Origin: Phycomyces nitens | Lineage: Eukaryota > Mucoromycota > Mucoromycetes > Mucorales > Phycomycetaceae | DNA length: 64,000 nucleotides | Reading direction: 5' to 3' | Assembly (NCBI GenBank): GCA_022702545.1 | Contig: JAHRBC010000001.1 | Location: 7,936,001 to 8,000,000 of the forward strand | Part shown: in pieces, positions 42,442 to 56,900 of the stretch | Numbering within the stretch: the first letter of the stretch is position 1 | How the letters are laid out: each line of letters starts with the position of its first letter | Position numbers and translations under genes: made by a program | The notes under the pieces: model-generated | Seen by the model: only the letters and a program-made list of their open reading frames with translations | The model's database searches: none | Told to the model about the DNA's origin: nothing

Positions 42442-43196
42442 GTTCTCAAATAATAATAATAATAATAATTGGAATAAAGGGAGAATCTTGGCAAGAATAA
42501 ACTTTTGGGTTTTTATATGTGTATATACAATATTATAGATCCTGTATCTCTGACGTCTCATATGGTCGTACCATTTTTATAAAGTGCACCAAAAAATGAA
42601 TGAAAAAATGAATGAAAAAATGAATAAATGAAAAAAAAAGAGTATGGCATCTTATTATTAGCAATAGTTTGGAATTCATCGTGAATTGTAACTGCAATCG
42701 TAAACTATTCTCAAACCATTCCACTGTACTCTGATGGATCTGATTTGGGCCTAGAGTTCACTCGACAGAATCTTGATATATAATTGAGTACCAAAATATT
42801 TTATAGAATAGAATCTTAAAGTGTCTGGACTGTATTTAGAATGCAGAGTTGTTCAATTGACCAAGATTTTTCTCTCTCTCTTTGGATATTTCATAAAGTA
42901 GTATCCTTGTAAACCAGTACGTTGATGGCTTGTATTTTTATGAGCATTACTGGTGCAAAGATAAATAAAATATATCATTATAGCCTTTTGATAATGAACT
43001 AGTAGGGTGACATCACGGATCAAGTCCAACTATAGCCACACTTCCTATTTTTAAGCCTCTAAAGATATAATCTGAGTTGAACAGGAAGAGCCCCAAAAAG
43101 GAGGTTAATCATTATAATAAGGTACCCTCTTGTAAGAGCTCGTTCTTTCTTTCTGCTCCCATACCCCACTTTTACTTTGGTCATCAGACGGAAAAA
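42442..43196. other. Divergent spacer, methyltransferase / transporter
   Basis: Contains a (TAA)n run at 42,450-42,470, a GAATGAAAAAAT-type repeat near 42,595-42,630 and no supported reading frame. Confidence 0.5.
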
Positions 43197-44645
43197 ATGG
43201 CGTCTAAAGATGATGACATTCACCTGAGTCGTAGGGATGGCAATGAGGATGAAGAAGCCTTCTTGCCTGGTCCAACTGTCCAACGCGCAGTTGCCGAAAA
43301 GCACAACCCAGTTGGCCTTATCGTGGCAGTAATCACTTTTTACTTTGTTATCTCGCTCTCAGTCGTGTTCTTGAACAAGTTTATCATGAGTGGATCCGAT
43401 TTCCCTTATGCCTTGTTCGTCACCTGGTACCAGCTAGTTGTGGCTCTTGTTCTATTGTTGATTTGGGCTCAAGCAGGCAAACAGTAAGAATGGCACTGGG
43501 AATGAATAAGTGTCTAATATAAATGTGTGTGTGTCTCTAGTTACGCGATACTTAGCATCATTCCTCCCTACGAGTTTGACTTGCGTATCGCAAAAAAGGT
43601 CGCGCCATTGACATTTGTGTACGTGATGATGCTGGCCCTTAACAACCTGTGTCTCAAGTATGTCGAGGTTACATTCTATCAGGTAAAATATAATATCCTG
43701 AGACAGAGAGACGTCTTTGTGAAAGGGTCTTGATTGACGACCGATTTTTTCTAGGTTGCACGATCGTTGTCGATCAATTTCACAATCTTGTTTACCTACA
43801 TGATCCTTGGCAAGACTACCTCGATGCCAGCCATTGTTGCGTGTGGTATTGTGTTCTTGGGATTTGCGATTGGCTCGTATGGTGAGATCAACTTTTCATG
43901 GGCTGGTATATTTTATGGTGTGGGTTCGTCTGCATTTGTGGCCCTGTATGGTATCTATGTCCAAAAGACCCTGGGGGCAGTAGAGAACAACCAATGGTGA
44001 GTGCTTTATGCTATCTACAGGATCTCCTCATCATCATCATCAATTCTCCTCTAGGCGTCTGTTGCACTACAACACTACTCTGGCCATCATTTTCCTCTTT
44101 CCACTCGTCTTGTTTTCGGGAGAGCTGTCCGAGATCTTGCAAACAAAGACCGAGATTCTTGGTGACATGGGATTCTGGGCCCTGATGGTAAAGATGACCA
44201 GATTGATATATATATATATATATATCTAGTGTGTGTGTGCTAATAGCTCTTTGTGATTTAGACCCTGACTGGTGTCACTGGTTTCGGTATCAATATTGCA
44301 ATGTTCTTGCAGGTCAAGTATACATCTGCCTTGACCAATACCATCTGTGGCACAGCAAAGGTAACAAAAAAAATGATAAAGACAATGTTTATATTGAGAG
44401 CAGAGGAGACTAAAAGGGCATCTGAATTGTATTTTAGGCTTGTGTCCAGACAGTATTGGCTGCAATGATCTTTAGAAACCCCATTTCAGAACTGGTAAGT
44501 CTTTTGTTTTTTATATATATTTATATATTTATATATACAACTTGATTCTAAACCATGTATATAGAATGGCTTGGGCATCCTATTGGCCTTGTTCGGTTCG
44601 GGTTACTATGGCTGGGTGCGTTATAAGGAAAGAGTCGGAAAATAA
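43197..44645 (+). CDS. GDP-fucose-type nucleotide-sugar transporter, seven exons (346 aa)
   Basis: Golgi antiporter of the DMT/SLC35C1 type, expected to exchange lumenal GMP for cytosolic GDP-fucose. Exons are 43,197-43,483, 43,541-43,682, 43,755-43,996, 44,055-44,187, 44,262-44,360, 44,438-44,494 and 44,565-44,645; all six introns are GT-AG and the frame is open. About ten membrane segments are present. ALNNLCLKYVEVTFYQVARS, SINFTILFTYMILGKTTS, QVKYTSALTNTICGTAKAC and QTVLA follow the SLC35C1 pattern closely (human GNCLKYV/GRSL, KFTSPLTHNVSGTAKACAQ). Fucose-containing wall polymers are known from Mucoromycota, consistent with this call. GDP-mannose transport is less likely because the GALNK motif is absent. 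It converges on the Hog1 gene. Confidence 0.88.
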
Positions 44646-44990
44646 ATATCTCGACAAAAAAGTTAAAACTATAAATAAATAAAAATACATCTTTAAGGAA
44701 AGCGTGGCTTTTATTATACATGCAAAGATAACTACAGATAGAGTTGTACTAAAGAGAGAGAGAAATAGAAAGAAAGAAAGAAAGAAAGAAAGAGAGAAAG
44801 GTAGATAGATATAGAGAAAGAAAGAGAAAGGCCTTGATTATGTGTGGGTGTGGGTGTGTGGGTGTGTTGGTGTGAGGGGAGGTTTCATTTGATTACATCA
44901 AAAAATAATAATAAAAAGGGAAACTAAGAAGCATACGCTAATATATGCTTGTCTTTTTTCAATTCATTCATTTTTGTTTTGTTTATAATA

Positions 44991-46750
<1,760 letters not shown>

Positions 46751-49700
46751 GACTATTGAGATCTATAAAAGAGGTTGGGATTAGATGTTTTTGTTATTGT
46801 TTTAAGTATTCAAAGGCCAAAATACAGTGCAATATTGTACTCGCAATATTCCATCTATGTGCTGCATGTTCCTTACCCTTTGAGACTATGAGAAAGATGT
46901 AAAAGTAGAAGAAGAAACAAAAAAAAATCTAGGTCGATTGGCAGTGATGAAAAGGCCAGTATAATAATCCAATAAAAATTATATAACATTATAAAACTCA
47001 ACGAGTCATGGTCCCGACCGGTTCACAGGACATATTCTGATGTCATTGTAACCGTTTGTATTAGGCATTTTGTTCCGTACGTCATTTTCCCCCCCCACTT
47101 TTTTTTTGCGAAAGAGAAAAAAAAAAGAAAACATCCACCTGTAATTCACTCTCTTTCCCTCTTGTTGTCCTTTTTCTTTTTCTAATAAATCATCTTGGTC
47201 TAGCGGGTGGCTGGAAATAAGACATGACTGGAAATACTCTATGAATCGGGCTATTTATTAGAGATCAAACCCATATTATTATTGTCATTATTATCATTGT
47301 TATTCTCATTATAATTATTATTATTATATGTTTCTATGGCTTGATTCACACTTGTCGATCTCAACATCTTTATTAAAACAGTTTAATCGCCTATTAAACT
47401 ATCTATTTTGTTTCGCAATAAAAGGCAATTTGCGCTTGCTGGGATTACCTTTGTTGCGGAGCTTATTAGAATTGCCATTTTTTACATCATTCAAAATTCC
47501 CGTTTTAGCTTTTTGTGTATTTATTGGCCGACAAATAAAAACCCAGGGTTTTGGCTCTTTTTTATTTATTTATTTATTTATTAGAAAGATAAGATGTTTA
47601 ACATGTAGCCATGCTATCCCATATCCAAACATCAACGAAGCCACACGCTTTAATAGACACCAAAAGTTTATTTGAATTTGGATAGATACGACAACAATAA
47701 TTAAATGGCCTGCAAGGGTAGGCGGTTAGTCTTGTAACCACCTTGTTTCTGTAGCCTAACCCCCCTTTTTAACTATCAATGTGGGCATTAGGGATCAATC
47801 AGTGGCTAGTTGGTTAGCCCTCTAGAGTAAAGTCTGGTTTCTAAAGATGAGGTCCTCGAGCATTGAGGGCGCGCTTGGTATGCATGTACAAATGGCCCTG
47901 AAAGAATAGGCCCAATACGGCTTTCCTTGTTTGCACTATCCATTTCCATCCCAAAAAGCTAGTTTTCTGTGGGATGGATTTGAATACACGAAATTGCCTT
48001 TTACACATGAAATTCAACAGAGAGTGGCATTTTGAAGACGTCTCGAGATTTCTCCTTGTGCTTGGAATATTTGATCTGTCAATGACATTTCACCCGAGGG
48101 AAATTCAATGCTGGCCAAGCCAAAATCCGCGCCGTCCGGGCTAAGCATAGACTAACTAGCCAGTATAAATTATATAGTGTCAAGGCGCCATATTATAAAG
48201 ATCAATTAAGCGAGAGAAAAGAATACTGATTACTGATAGTCAATGATCTGACCCAGAGGATGAGTATCAATGAGGGCTACAGTTTAAATTCAGTCATCAA
48301 CAACGGGATAGTCAAATTATCGAAAATGCAGATCGCTAGCAGTGTATGTGCAAAGAAAAGAAAAAGTATTGTATTGCTAGTATTAGTATCCAGAAAATTG
48401 CACTGTAGAAGGGAGTTGGTTGCTTTAGGCTACGATTCACAAAGCCCCAAAGAAGAAGATCTGTTGCCATGATAGACGTATATATGAGTAATCATGAAAA
48501 GGTTTAAAGAATGCCAGGCAATAGCGGAAAACTCACAAGGAGAATTTGGCTAAAGTCAGATTGGTTGGCCGGGGGTGTGTGCTTGGAGTACAAGAAGATA
48601 TTCTTGGAAAAATAATTGGGGGGTGTCTAGAAAGCAAAAGTGTCTGGGTGAACTCACGTTTGTGGCAATTGATTCGAGGCCTAAAAGCAACACTAGACCT
48701 TAATATTTACACTTTCCAAGTTGTGCTTTCTTTGATACTTTTTCTACTTGCAGATTTTAATGTTCTATGCACAGAAAAAGATGCCAAGGGATTCAAAGTC
48801 TGCCTTGTAAAGTACATTTGTTGAACCCTTTTGCTCCTTTTTTATCTATGCATATTATTTTGCAAGGCTACATCATTGATGATAATTGTTCTAAACCCTA
48901 CACTGATCAAGAAAAGATCAGGTTCTTCATTGATATTCTAGAAACTTGATTGAATCAGGTGCTCCAAATATAATCCATAAAATGTCTGCTCAGCACAATA
49001 GATATATCGAGTTTTTAGCATATTATTTATATTGTCAATTGTCAAGAGCAGATAAAGTCAACGCATTCGGGGAAAAGCGAGACATTGATGGCTTATGTGC
49101 TCTAATATAAAGGCTTTGGAAATTTAAATTTCACAAGAGACCGTAATACAAATACACAACATATATAGAGCTGTTACCACCATAACAACTTTAATAAATA
49201 AAACAGGCCAAGTTACATCATAATACGCAAATATATCGTAAGCAATCCAAGTATAATCTACTTTTAAAACTACCGTGTATCTGTACAGACCAGAATTTGG
49301 TAGTATCGATTGATTATCTATCCTTTGCCATCTGGCTGACTTTTACAAGATATTTTTTTATAAAAACAAGAGTGCTCCTTGCTAGAAAACTTGGGCACAA
49401 CATTTATGGTACCCCAATGCAATTTCTAATGCTTCTGGAAAAGTCATAAGGGTCCAATCGATATTTGTAGGGGTCCTGAAGCATTAGAAAGCGAGCCAGG
49501 TGTTGTGTATTGGTTAAAGTTTATTGGCTGGCTCTTGCTTGGATGAAAACTACAGTAAAAGGTACATTGTTACTAGTGCATATGTAATGCTTTACTTTTG
49601 AATAGTGTGTGTGTGTGTTTTCTTATAAAGAAAAGGGGCGATTATGGCGGGTATCAAAGAGTCTTGTAGTTCTTTACCTCAAAATACGATTTGGGTTATC

Positions 49701-50108
49701 GATTGTTTCATTTTTAAAGAATATTCTTCATTATAAACTTTTCTATAGCCAGGTATTTGCAAATGCGTGTGCATTTTATTTTTGGGGTAATCAAACATTA
49801 ACTTGAGATTTTTAGTATTTGATAATAAAGGGTATTAAAATAATGTCATTAATAAAGTCTGGTCTGTTTGAGGCTTTGTGTTGTATTGTATGTATAAATG
49901 GTATTGTTAATCAGTCGTTGTACTGTCTGATCATAGATATAAACAATACAATTGTATGGAAAATTACAAGTTACAGCAATTCCATATATATGTATATATA
50001 TATATTTATGAATATCATTAAAGTAAAATTATATTTTGAGATTTAGAATTAGAATATATAAAAAAATAAGGTCTTTCTTTCTTACAAAACACCAACTATC
50101 AATGAACA
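46751..50108. other. Long gene-poor spacer
   Basis: HOG1 promoter region first (TTTTTTTT and CCCCCC tracts near 47,090), then 3 kb of AT-rich DNA. Open frames here (for example 48,260-48,472 and 48,546-48,824) lack motifs and look like chance or eroded sequence. An imperfect hairpin lies at 49,423-49,490. No supported gene or tRNA. Confidence 0.5.
49423..49490. repeat. Imperfect inverted repeat (16-bp arms)
   Basis: TTTCTAATGCTTCTGG (49,423-49,438) pairs with CCTGAAGCATTAGAAA (49,475-49,490) at 15 of 16 positions. Weaker pairing (CACAACA.../...TGTTGTG) extends outward to about 49,396 and 49,507. Could be a miniature element or an RNA hairpin. Confidence 0.6.
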
Positions 50109-51677
50109 ATGTTGCCACTCAATATCATATTTCCCTTGTTATCCATTGCTTTTTTTCTCATAAGCTATGTATTCATGCCCAATAATCTCAGTCTACATTA
50201 TCAAGGCGTGCCAGCCTCAAAGTTTTGGAATAGTATAAGAGCCAAAACCCATAGTCCCTCTCTACACTCTTCAGCATTCAAAAGTGAATCAATCTCAACC
50301 ATTGTTATGGCCCTCTATACTCAAGGGCAGCCTAGTCCTACAGCTATGCTTACTCCATCTGTCATAGAACCATCTAGTAAGTCTATTAGATCCTATAAAC
50401 TCTTGTTAAATCACAAATCATCACTAGTTGAACCAAACGCAAACAGAAAGATAGTGACAAAAACAGCTCAATACAAAGGCCACTACATATCCTATGTAAC
50501 AAAATATGATCAAAGTATCGAGCCAAAGACAATATCAAAACACGTGTCAAACCAATCAACCATTACAATCACAAAGTATATTGACACAGAATACACGACA
50601 ACAAGGACAGTTTACAGGGGAAGTCAAGAAATCACGTCTGTGGCAAGTGACGAATCTAAATCCAAACAAAATCCTACAACCGTGTTTTTACTCTCATCAC
50701 CCGTCATCACTCCAACCGGTTATGACACGGGCATAGCACAGACGGAGTACATCACTATCAAGGACATTCTAACTATCAAGAGTATACCGTTTGATTATGA
50801 CTATCCATCAGACCATGCTAATTTACGTAATATCAAGCGCTTCAGCATTGTCTTTACAGATGTAGAGCTGGCTGTGGCCATAATAGTGCCCCGCAATCTG
50901 TGCATTGCTCAGGGGCCATATACGTTATGCTGGCCAACACCAGAAGCACATATCGATCTATCGATCAGGAGATCCTACTATGTGCTTGGTGCAAGTATAA
51001 TAATCATAAACATCATTATTACTGGCTTATTATATGCAATCAAACGCATTGCAGTATTCTGCAAAAGACTATTCGAAAGATTCAATCAACACCCATCGTC
51101 ACCTACACCTTTGGCCGAACGTACAAGTGAATCACCACAAATCGAAGAAACCCCATCTTTGGATCTTGAATCAAGACCTTTTCTTGGTCTCACTTTATCC
51201 ACACGTACATCATCTCACTCCAAAGACGAAAGTTTAGTTTCTCAGAACCAACTTGATTCAGATGTCTCTAGTTCAGTACCACTTTCCAGTCCCAATACAA
51301 TAGATTCTATTGTTGACGCTCCAGTAGAACCTATTGCTGCTTATGCAGTATATTCCACTGTAGATTTTCCAGTAGATTCTGTTGTTGATGCTCCAGTAGA
51401 CCCAGATGTTGATGCTCCAGTAAATCCTGTCAGTGATGCTCCAATAGATCCTGTCTTTGATACTGCAGCAGATCCTGTCATTCATGCTCCAATAGATCCT
51501 GTCTTTGATACTGCAGCAGATCCTGTCGTTGATACTCCAGTAGATCCAGTTGTTGATACTCCAGAAGATCCTGTCGTTGATACTCCAGAAGATCCTGTTG
51601 TTGATACCCTAGTAGGTTCCACCGTAGATTCTCCAGTAGACTCCGTTGCTGATCGCTCCAGTAGGCTCAGTTTCTGA
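50109..51677 (+). CDS. Orphan membrane protein with 8-residue tandem repeats (522 aa)
   Basis: A single-exon frame from ATG 50,109. An N-terminal hydrophobic signal/anchor (IIFPLLSIAFFLISYVF) precedes a Ser/Thr-rich region of about 250 residues. A second membrane segment follows (YVLGASIIIINIIITGLLYA, near residue 300) and then a basic juxtamembrane stretch (IKRIAVFCKRLFERF). The C-terminus is a run of acidic units of the type DPVVDTPV or DPVFDTAA. This suggests a type I or two-pass surface protein with an extracellular Ser/Thr-rich part and a cytosolic repeat tail (inference). The repeats are encoded by 24-bp units. Within them an extra C at about 51,654 shifts the frame and ends the protein at 51,677; the repeat frame itself stays open to 51,759. 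No family recognised. Confidence 0.65.
   Translation: MLPLNIIFPLLSIAFFLISYVFMPNNLSLHYQGVPASKFWNSIRAKTHSPSLHSSAFKSESISTIVMALYTQGQPSPTAMLTPSVIEPSSKSIRSYKLLLNHKSSLVEPNANRKIVTKTAQYKGHYISYVTKYDQSIEPKTISKHVSNQSTITITKYIDTEYTTTRTVYRGSQEITSVASDESKSKQNPTTVFLLSSPVITPTGYDTGIAQTEYITIKDILTIKSIPFDYDYPSDHANLRNIKRFSIVFTDVELAVAIIVPRNLCIAQGPYTLCWPTPEAHIDLSIRRSYYVLGASIIIINIIITGLLYAIKRIAVFCKRLFERFNQHPSSPTPLAERTSESPQIEETPSLDLESRPFLGLTLSTRTSSHSKDESLVSQNQLDSDVSSSVPLSSPNTIDSIVDAPVEPIAAYAVYSTVDFPVDSVVDAPVDPDVDAPVNPVSDAPIDPVFDTAADPVIHAPIDPVFDTAADPVVDTPVDPVVDTPEDPVVDTPEDPVVDTLVGSTVDSPVDSVADRSSRLSF
51313..51630 (+). repeat. Coding 24-bp minisatellite
   Basis: Imperfect tandem units of about 24 bp (GTTGATGCTCCAGTAGATCCT-type) encoding the DPVVDTPV repeats of the orphan membrane protein. 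Copy number is likely variable. Confidence 0.85.
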
Positions 51678-51759
51678 TGAGTCTATAGATTCTGTTAATG
51701 CTATTCCAGTGAGTTGTGCTGCTAATGAATTCGTAGATTATATTGTTGACAGTCCCTAG

Positions 51760-53178
51760 ATCATTTTGCTGACATTATAGTTCTAATTATTCATGGCCCT
51801 ACAGTTCGTCGCGTTTCTAACCTAGTACCTTTTTACTGTATCATAGTCGCACCCCCAATGGGCAGTTGTATTGCTTCTAATTCAGCCCAAACCTTGCACC
51901 AAAGCCTTAGAGCATCAATCAAATAAAACCTCCAGGTGGCAACCCCTCAAGTACTCTCTTAGTGTGTGTGTGTGTGTATAGGTCGGAATGCTCATTATAC
52001 AGGTCAAATAATAAAGCTGCTACAGTGTTTAAAATGATAACCCTCGACATGAAACCTGGTCCTATCTTTTGGACCCGCTCTATCAACTCCATCTCATTTA
52101 TATATAGTTGGCGGAAGAAGTTTTCAGCCAAACTTAGTTCGAGAGGTTGGTGCAATTGTAAACGGCAGCAGTAATAGACAACTTTATAATCAATCAATTG
52201 GTTCTATATACTTTAGAAATATTAATAATTCATCATCATAAGCTCACAGGACAATGGGTTTAATGTTTAAAAGAGATACACTGTGAAATATTAAAGGATG
52301 GGATATCATGTAGTTTTAGTGCGTATTTTAAATATACAAATCGTGTAAGATTTGACCTGGACAGTTTTATACTGAAAGCTTATTGATCTGAACCTTGAGG
52401 CATTGCAATGTATACTACATATATATACTGTAAATACCTTGGGCTCCAGTAATGATTATAAAATAATAATAATAATAATATAATATTTGGCAAAACTCTA
52501 TAGAAATGCACAGAAGCTGTATAATTATCAGCTATGGTGCCACGAGTCAAAAATATCAATGTTGTAATGTTCTTTAATCCAAAATATGGGACCCAGAGGG
52601 TTACACATATAGACGGTAGATTGACAGATATACAAATTATACAGCAGCATAATAACATGAGTTGCCAAAATATACTCTATTTCTTGAGCACAACTATCTT
52701 TAAGATCCCCAAAACCCATAGACTTTATTTGCTCTTAATATTAAATCAAAGCTTATTTAAATGGTCATTAAAGTATTTTCTACATTAAACACAGCACAGA
52801 TGCTTGAGAATATAGTTTTTGTTTGCATAAACACAATCTCATAAAATTGAAACAAACGAAAACATTGATATTTATCCCTCATATATTGAATACGCTTTGC
52901 GCACAATATTTTGCAATTTACCTTGCAATTCTTTTTTCTTTATAAAATGTAGCACTAAAGAATTGTCTTGAGAATGTGTATACATTGCAGACACATTTAT
53001 GCAATTATTGTAGCAGACAAAAGGTTATTCGAGTCAAAATTGTTTTCTTATTATTCGTCGCAATCCAGATCCTCCTGCATTCTGTGCATCAACCTACTTT
53101 TTTTGACTTGTTCCTTGCTGCCATAGCTTTCAATATCTTGTGTATATGGTATATTAAAAAAAAATAAAAAAAATCTTC
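51760..53178. other. Spacer with no supported gene
   Basis: AT-rich sequence with a (GT)n run at 51,962-51,980. A 63-codon frame at 52,976-53,167 has one hydrophobic segment but no motif and is not called. Confidence 0.5.
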
Positions 53179-55296
53179 TTAGAAATTGAGGTCCAATGTA
53201 GAGAAATCAGCGTCTCCGAGCTCAAGTTCTATTGCCTTTAGCAATGCATCATCGTCTTCGTCAATATACGTCTTTGGCTGCTCCGTAGAGCGTGGAACAG
53301 GCGTCTTTGGTGGAGATACCAGTCCAATTGTGCTTGTGGGTGTTACTGGAGTTGCAATCTTGGTTCTACCAGTGTCCCGGGCGCGAGGACGAAGAAACTG
53401 GCCGAGTTGATTGTCATCAATGGCCCGTGTCACGTCTTCCAGTTGCTGCCAGTCAGAAACAAAACATTAGAGAAATCCAACTAACAAAAGAAAAACACTT
53501 ACCCCGCGGTAGTCGCCTCCCACAAAGACCTGGGGCAAAGGCTTGGCTCTTCCACCAACCACACTGCTCTGACGTCTCATGTGTTGTAATGCTTGCTCAC
53601 TCTGGGCAACGTCCATAACATCGTATAGGATGTTATGAGTCGTCAACATGGTCTGCAACACTTCCTGGTTACGTTTGATTGTACTGTTGGTCGACACACT
53701 AGAAACATAAATCTGCACCAAAGCAGGGTCGCGTGGGGTCAGGTTCAAGGGTACTTCTTTCTGGAGCATCCCAGGCCATTTTAGCTTGCTAGTCACTACA
53801 GGTTTGCGCACTGGCTCATCTTTGGGTACGTCCAGTAGATCTCTCAGTTCGGCTTGTTGGTCTTGTTTGAGAATAGACACTTGCTCCTGATGAGATTTCT
53901 GTAAATGGGCCAACTGCACAGAGTGATTGTGTTCAGACTGCTCAAACTCCTGTAGTAGTTTCTCGACCTCATCATTCATATTATTCTTTGCATGTTTCTC
54001 AGTGCTACTGAGGCGTTCACGAAGCTGTGCTAGATCATTGGCATGACGTTTCTCAAGTGAGGCAATGGTATTCTTTTGTTCGCGCTCCAGAGAAATAATA
54101 GCAGAGTTATGCGAAGTCTTGATTTCCTGTAGTGTTTTCTGATGCTGCACTAGAACTCTGTCCTTTTCTGCCATTGCCTCTGCATGCACTTGTAAAATAG
54201 CCTCGTGTTTCTGTTTCTGTGCCTTTAGAGTTGACAAAGCATGTTAGGATATGAATAGGTACCAGGCCAAAGTACCCTTGCACTGAGTGCCTTTAGGGGA
54301 TCCATTACCTCTAGTTGATGATTAAGTTCGTCCAATTTCTGAATCAACATTCGATCACTTTCGAGGTCCATTGTCAGCCGATTGACTCTCTTTTGACGTT
54401 CTTGATCCTGATTGCCTTCCCTTGGCTTGCGATCTCTTCTGTTCAATTGGGCTCTCAATTCAGCCAGCTCATTCTCCTTTTCCTCAAGACGACCCACAGC
54501 CTCTTCATTCTAAAAATCAGAATATAAACAAAATTGGACATCTTTTGGCCGACATGGATTCCTTTTGGATACTCACAGTCTTTTTCAATTGATCCAACTG
54601 GAAAGTGACCTCTTCTAGGGCAGGTTTGACCAAATCTGCTCGTTCGCTCTGCCACTGTTTTTGCCATTCCTCGAGTTGCCTTTCCTTATCACGCAAAAGT
54701 CCGTCCTTTTCGGCCAATTTCTTCTCCAAAAGACCACTCTTTTGCTCTTCTTCGCTCGGACCTTCGTCAGGCTCTTCTTCGATTCTTTCCAACAGGGTTT
54801 CAATTTCGGCCTCCTTTTGCTGAAGGATCTGTTCTTTGAGTGCCAGAGCACCCATGATCTCTTTATTGCGTGCTTCAAGGTCGGCCAGAACCCTACTGTT
54901 GGAAATCGTCTCTGCTGAAGGCTCTGCGGTGATGCTGTTCTTTCGCTGACTCTCATCCAATTGATGTCGTAGCTGTTCTAGCTCGACAGATTGACGTGCA
55001 ATAACATCGAGATGTTGACTGTTCTAAGGAGGATTAAAAAAAATGGCAGGAGAGGTGAGCTCCTTATTTCATATTAGCCCCCCCTTTTTGTTGTTTGTTC
55101 TATTCTATTCATTTTCTTCTTTCGTTTTTACCTTTGACTTTAATGCGTTGTACTCTTGTCTGATCTGTGAAACCGCTGTACGAGAACTGGCTATGCTGGC
55201 CGGTCTGCATGATCCCATTGAGCGGGCAAGGGTGTCTGATGATTTCTCACCACTGAGCTTTGAGGCAGCCTTTTTGCGGCTACCGAGACAAAGCAT
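53179..55296 (-). CDS. Long coiled-coil protein with SH3BGR thioredoxin-fold domain, five exons (599 aa)
   Basis: Exons (minus) are 55,296-55,132, 55,023-54,577, 54,509-54,309, 54,222-53,503 and 53,445-53,179; all introns fall between codons and the frame gives 599 residues. The N-terminal 55 residues are basic and Ser-rich. From about 56 to 390 it is continuous heptad coiled coil (LEEKENELAELRAQLNRR and similar). Then comes a glutaredoxin-like SH3BGR domain: VQIYVSSVSTNSTIKRNQEV, a DVMDVAQSEQAL helix and the ending LPQVFVGGDYRGQLED. The usual CxxC redox cysteines are absent, as in SH3BGRL proteins. The tail is Pro/Thr-rich and acidic. The architecture suggests a scaffold or Golgi/cytoskeletal tether (inference). 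Confidence 0.85.
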
Positions 55297-56359
55297 TTTG
55301 AAAAAGAGTAAGAAAAGAAGGAAAGAGTAAGTTTGATCGAGACACTGTCTTTATCTCTCAGCTTTTTTTTAAGCTGTTGTTGTTCTTCAAAGGGATCTAC
55401 GGAGTAGCGCACGTGCATCCCCCTTGTCTTGCTGGCTGTGAGTGCTTCCTTTGCGTTGCGTTGCTTTGCGTTGCTTGGCTTGGCCTGAGTTGGCTTTTTT
55501 GTTTGGTCTCCTTGCTGGCCAATGTGAATAATGTGGAAATATGAGGCCCATTGACTGTTGGGATGATATCACAACCAAGAGCAAAACCTGGGCATCAACC
55601 AAGGTATGTACTATAAGCTTTTTGTTTTACTGTTATAATAAATGCAAGGCATTTATTGTTCCATTGTCACCGACTGATAAACAAGCATAGATTTGGCCCC
55701 TATTATAACATATCACCCACGCTTTTGACTTGCCATGTCTAAAGCCTAAGAAGTGTCACAAGAGTGTATCTATTGATGTAACTGATTGTGCATTTTGGGC
55801 TATTTATTGTGCCCTTTCTTTGATAGAGTGAATGGGATTGCACCTTGTCCTCCTTGATAGGTTAGGGAACTAAAACAACAAAAATCCCCTTTGCAAAACA
55901 TCTCTTGTTTGCCGTCCCTCCTTCTCTTGGTCCCCTTGAAGGCTGATAAGTATGACTATTGCAGCCAAGCCATTTTATTTTTATTCCAGGTGTTCTGCAG
56001 ATAGGTTAGAGTTGCACATTCTTTAGAGTCTTGTTGCACAGGCTTTATTTGGATATGTACACAGATTCAAAGAGCCAACGAAGTATTTTTTCTTCTTCTT
56101 TTTTTTTTTTAAAAAAAAATGTAGAAGAATGCTGGGTACTTGAACCTCGTTAGATAAATAAAAAACTGGCCATATAGTCAAATGATTCCAAGAGCCTCAT
56201 GAAGGAAATGTGACGTGAAAGATTAGCTGGCGGAGATGCAACCGGCTGAACGGACAGGACCAAAAGCAGAGCATGTAAATATATGTATACGGTCAAACAG
56301 ATGGAATTTGGCGTTTTCTCAAAAATAAATGTCATGAGTTTAAATTGTTCTTGTCACCT
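55297..56359. other. Spacer upstream of the coiled-coil gene
   Basis: Includes GCGTTGCGTTGCTTTGC short repeats near 55,450-55,490. No supported gene. Confidence 0.5.
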
Positions 56360-56900
56360 TGGTTAAAACAACTACCGCACTGCGTGAAAATGGTGCAAGT
56401 ATTACAAAGGAACAGAGGTTGGGTATAAAAAGTTTAAAGAGAACAGTGGCCCAAAAGAGTTCATTTACAACCGAGCATAACGAGTATGTAAAAGAGCTGG
56501 TTGATAATGACTTCCCCAGTTATATTCAGGTAACATAATAAATAGCTTGACTGAGCGATCTGAAGATTGTGCTATATCAAAGTCGCAGCTTAATAACCAT
56601 TCTACGAAACATAGTGCTCTTCACTGTGAGAAAACCAATGTTTGGACCCAAGTCAGGAAATCAGTGGGGAACCTACAGCCGAGATTCACATGGGTTATGG
56701 GATGGAAAGATTCTGATCTGTGTTTTACGGAAAAAATAATTGTATTTTCATTCATGAAGCCAGGTTTCATATTGATATGAAAAAATAATTGGGCTAGATC
56801 AAAAAGTGGCAGCGACAAAAGCTCGATTCAATAGTTCTCGATGAAGAGAATCTTGACCTTGACTTTCTTGGTCATGTCAAAATAGTGAGCCCAAAATATT
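56360..56900 (+). pseudogene. IS630/Tc1-like (DDE_3) transposase relic
   Basis: Fragments in shifting frames match the order of Mucoromycete DDE_3 transposases: a helix-turn-helix part (ASITKEQRLGIKSLKR, EHNEYVKELVDND), then AISKSQLNNH, and a GFHIDMKK-like piece from the catalytic domain, followed by GSDKSSIQ. Several stops and frame changes separate them. Assignment rests on remembered family motifs, so it is tentative. Confidence 0.4.

Noticed and set aside
51273..51485. Minus-strand frame rich in WSI/YW repeats
   Set aside because: Antisense shadow of the 24-bp coding repeats of the orphan membrane protein.
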